DNA from: Batrachochytrium dendrobatidis JAM81
Lineage: Eukaryota > Chytridiomycota > Chytridiomycetes > Rhizophydiales
Assembly (NCBI RefSeq): GCF_000203795.2
Contig: NW_006281101.1
Location: forward strand, 1,575,279 to 1,639,278
Length of the DNA stretch: 64,000 nucleotides
Reading direction: 5' to 3'
Translations under genes and position numbers: made by a program
Notes under the pieces: model-generated
What the model saw: the letters and a program-made list of their open reading frames with translations, nothing else
Told to the model about the DNA's origin: nothing
Database searches by the model: none
Part shown: piece after piece, positions 61,692 to 64,000 of the stretch
How the letters are laid out: every line of letters begins with the position of its first letter
Position numbering within the stretch: position 1 is the first letter of the stretch

Positions 61692-61922
61692 TCACTGCCG
61701 TATTCATATAGAACCAAACGTTGGGCTATCTGCATGGAAACAGCTGTTACACTCCCAAGATTGTTCTGTTGAACTAGATCGCGAACGTATCTGATATTAG
61801 AATAGAGTTTCAATAAAAAAAATCAATTTCCAACAACAAATATGTAACGATTGTTTATTCCAAGACAATCATTACAAGATCGATACGGAAAAGTATTTGA
61901 TTTTACGTGAATACGATTGTAA
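61692..61922. repeat. MITE-like inverted-repeat element, copy D (short)
   Basis: The left end CACTGCCGTATTCATATAG and right end TTTTACGTGAATACGATTGTAA are inverted relatives of the family ends (231 bases in all). The interior contains GAACTAGATCGCGAACGTAT, shared with copy H. It sits in the 3' flank between FIG4 and the converging membrane-protein gene (stop 61966). Confidence 0.65.
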
Positions 61923-61965
61923 TATAATAAATCGCAGGGAAACAGCATCTCTGAATACCAGTTGT

Positions 61966-63006
61966 TCATTCTCGTTTGGATCGTTGACTTTTTTTCTTGT
62001 TGTTTACCTTTCCTTGCGAGGATGCAGTAGACGCACCACGTTTCAACATGCTTTGAAGATTCCGCGTTTGAGGAGTGTCATTTCCCTGAGTGATTCCTCT
62101 ATATCTTCGAACTAGATCGTTAAAGACCTGCTTCATACTTCCAGGACCATCATCAAGTCCTTCAAACATGGCTTCGCCAGAGTACAAAAAGTGAATAATT
62201 ACTCGAGTCCATCCAGAAAAGAGTGTTAGAGCAGTAACAGCAAGTCCTGTACGGATAGCAAGCCATTTGTATCTAGTCAAGCCAGCAGTAAAAAACACCA
62301 ACATAGCAACTAGATCCATTGTACCAGATCCAGTGACAGAATCAAGGCTGTTTCCAGCCATAGCATCCCAAAAAGTATCATACTTTTTTTTAGCGCATTC
62401 GATTACATTCTCGTGCTCAAGCACAATAGCCATAAGAAGCATATTTTCCACCATTTCAAGCAAGGGCATCACCAAGGGAATAAATAAAAGGAAGATGGAT
62501 CGCATTTGAATCAAATGAGGTTTGGCTTTGCGAACAGGAATATCTGAACCAGTTCGATGATGATAGCGCTCAATCTGGTTTTCCAGAGTGATCTCAGCAG
62601 CCGCCAAAATATTAGCAATGTAGCCCACGGTGAAAGAAAACAGCAATGCACCAGCAAAAGCGAATGGAGTTTCAATGGATAGATAAATGAGGTACCAGTC
62701 CCGACCAGTCTTGCCCAACTGATTTAAAAAATAAACTAGTTGCGGTAAAGTATAAGTGAACTGGTTATCAATGGACTTGAATGGTGTAGGTAGATTGGAT
62801 GCATCTTCTAAATAAGACTCGACCCGAGCAAGAGTCAAGTACAAAACACCGTAAATAACTGCTAGAATCATATAATTGCGGTTGCTATACCAGGCCTGGA
62901 TACGAGTAAAGAATGCAGATATGCCATCATATGCAGGGTTTGGAACAGTATTGGTCGTGGCAGCTCCATTCTTGAGGGGTGCAGTTTTAGCTGCAGTTTC
63001 TGACAT
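61966..63006 (-). CDS. Multi-pass membrane protein, family not recognised
   Basis: A single exon of 346 codons. The N-terminus is Ala/Thr-rich and disordered. It is followed by hydrophobic segments near residues 45-60 (MILAVIYGVLYLTLA), 105-140 (WYLIYLSIETPFAFAGALLF and VGYIANILAAA), 175-200 (IFLLFIPLVMPLLEMVENML) and 235-275 (MDLVAMLVFFTAGLTR, TGLAVTALTLFSGWTRVIIH). The C-terminus is strongly basic, ending in a Lys/Arg-rich tail that could be an ER or nuclear-targeting signal. Acidic residues sit inside the helices (ETPF, EMVENML), suggesting a transport or channel-like role, but I know no matching family. It is head to head with DRC5. Confidence 0.7.
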   Translation of the reverse strand: MSETAAKTAPLKNGAATTNTVPNPAYDGISAFFTRIQAWYSNRNYMILAVIYGVLYLTLARVESYLEDASNLPTPFKSIDNQFTYTLPQLVYFLNQLGKTGRDWYLIYLSIETPFAFAGALLFSFTVGYIANILAAAEITLENQIERYHHRTGSDIPVRKAKPHLIQMRSIFLLFIPLVMPLLEMVENMLLMAIVLEHENVIECAKKKYDTFWDAMAGNSLDSVTGSGTMDLVAMLVFFTAGLTRYKWLAIRTGLAVTALTLFSGWTRVIIHFLYSGEAMFEGLDDGPGSMKQVFNDLVRRYRGITQGNDTPQTRNLQSMLKRGASTASSQGKVNNKKKSQRSKRE

Positions 63007-63380
63007 TGCAGTTCGTTGGGTTAAAAGTTTGCATCAACAACCTTGAGCTAATACGATTGCATTCGCTCAACTCTGCATTTTCTGGTGTTTATGAATAAAT
63101 GCTCAACTATCAGCGTGGTTTTATGAAACCTAAATCAATCCTCGATAAATCGCCATGTACTCCAGTTATGATTGTCCAGCATTGGCTGTTGATGAATCGC
63201 AACATTGAAAGTCTGAACATACCAATTGAAGAGGCAATGCAGTCAATTCTAATAGGAAAGCGTAACAGATATTTGACCATTGTTTATTTGCAAGTGAATG
63301 AGCAGTTTGAAAGATAAATAGTGTTCCATTTTACGTGAATAGAGTTGTAAACCCTTTAAACTGCTACGTCACAACTCATC
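63007..63380. other. Divergent promoter with a solo element end
   Basis: No gene is supported. CCATTTTACGTGAATA at 63326-63341 is a single copy of the element terminus, 40 bases before the DRC5 start, with no partner end seen upstream. Confidence 0.5.
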
Positions 63381-64000
63381 ATGTCCACCAAAGATGTCGA
63401 TGTGGGCAATACAGAAACACCAAAAGATTTACTCGAACAGCACAAAACTCCAGCAGCTCTGCTTGCTGGTGCATCGGGTACAGCATCTATGCATTCGTTG
63501 ACCAATATGACATCCATGGCTCAAGCTATAGTATCTTCACGCGATGATATCAAGACAGCAGCATCACCTCCAGCTCAATCTACAAAACAAAATGCAGGTT
63601 TGTATATTTTTATACTGACATGCGTATCGTATCTTGTCAATCTTTTAATCCTTATTTTTGGCCACGTTGGTAGGTGTGAATAATGAGCCATCAGTTGCTG
63701 GCACAACAAAAGCAGACACTGTCGCTGCTAAGCGTCGCATCATTGCTGAGGATCCTGAATGGAATCTAGCTCCTGTTGAACGACTAAGTGAATTATGTGT
63801 AAAGGTGATTGTTCAGAATTTCAAGGGTAAATATATAATGAGATGGTAGTTTTAATTACAGATTGTATCCAACATGCCATTTAAACGCTTAATCCAGTTT
63901 TATTTGAATAGTATTAACTATTGGAATTTTTGTGTTAAAATAACTAGAGAAACCATTTTTAAAAGGTATACCGGAAAAATACAAAGATAAGATTATTGAG
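63381..64000 (+). CDS. DRC5: Nexin-dynein regulatory complex subunit 5 (TCTE1), 5' part
   Basis: The gene is cut by the window edge. Exons: 63381-63597, 63674-63826 and 63948 onward. The first exon is Ser/Thr/Ala-rich. The second has RRIIAEDPEWNLAPVERLSE, CVKVIVQNF, and the third KPFLKGIPEKYKDKIIE. The segment IIAEDPEW with following helix and NF, P-x-L-K and P-x-K/H motifs closely resembles mammalian TCTE1/DRC5, whose leucine-rich repeats follow downstream. DRC5 is an axonemal subunit of the N-DRC that controls flagellar bending. Confidence 0.82.

Noticed and set aside
1..64000. tRNA or rRNA genes and CRISPR arrays
   Set aside because: No cloverleaf, rRNA core or regularly spaced repeat was found; the genome is eukaryotic and the repeats present are transposon-like.

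Overview
The window is eukaryotic nuclear DNA from an intron-rich, AT-leaning genome with closely packed genes. Nearly every gene is cut by introns of about 50-150 nt with GTAAGT/GTATGT donors and TAG/CAG acceptors. Two gene types point to a zoosporic (flagellated) fungus such as a chytrid. Fungal-type genes include HSP104 and an ERG27-like sterol reductase. Cilium genes include CFAP69, a MORN2-like protein and the nexin-dynein regulatory subunit DRC5/TCTE1. A Batrachochytrium-like (Rhizophydiales) source is my inference, not proven here.

Layout, left to right. 0.8-8 kb: cystinosin, a CUS2/TatSF1 splicing factor, then eIF3L and eIF2-beta as a divergent pair. 8.2-17 kb: a small coiled-coil protein, ubiquitin E1 (UBA1), Beclin-1/ATG6 and V-ATPase subunit C. 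17-25 kb: an RPEL-repeat actin-binding protein, then the mitochondrial genes SCO1, COQ4 and mEF-G. 25-30.2 kb: a membrane SDR, a Cys-rich secreted or GPI-type protein, ALG13 and a small secreted protein. This is the only stretch that looks accessory. 30.5-45 kb: RFC3, intronless HSP104 with a strong heat-shock element, ERG27-like reductase, a GT31-like glycosyltransferase, an AlkB dioxygenase, NEDD8, RPS23, RPN10 and SARNP/Tho1. 45-64 kb: CFAP69, the MORN protein, SNAPC1-like, SAC1, a chimeric duplicate, FIG4, an unknown membrane protein and the start of DRC5.

Several themes connect the genes: protein quality control and ubiquitin-like pathways (UBA1, NEDD8, RPN10, HSP104), phosphoinositide phosphatases (SAC1 and FIG4 in tandem), and translation (eIF3L, eIF2-beta, RPS23, mEF-G). 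Many genes form head-to-head pairs with short shared promoters.

The most unusual structure is at 56.4-57.4 kb. A duplicated piece of the MORN locus (a transposon-like element, exon 1 and part of intron 1) is fused through a 7-base shared sequence to a copy of the 3' coding part of SAC1. The predicted splice keeps the SAC1 frame and gives an intact open reading frame of about 116 codons. A family of short inverted-repeat (MITE-like) elements with ends resembling TTACTGYYGTATTCACG sits in the promoters or 3' flanks of many of these genes. I found no tRNA, rRNA or CRISPR array.
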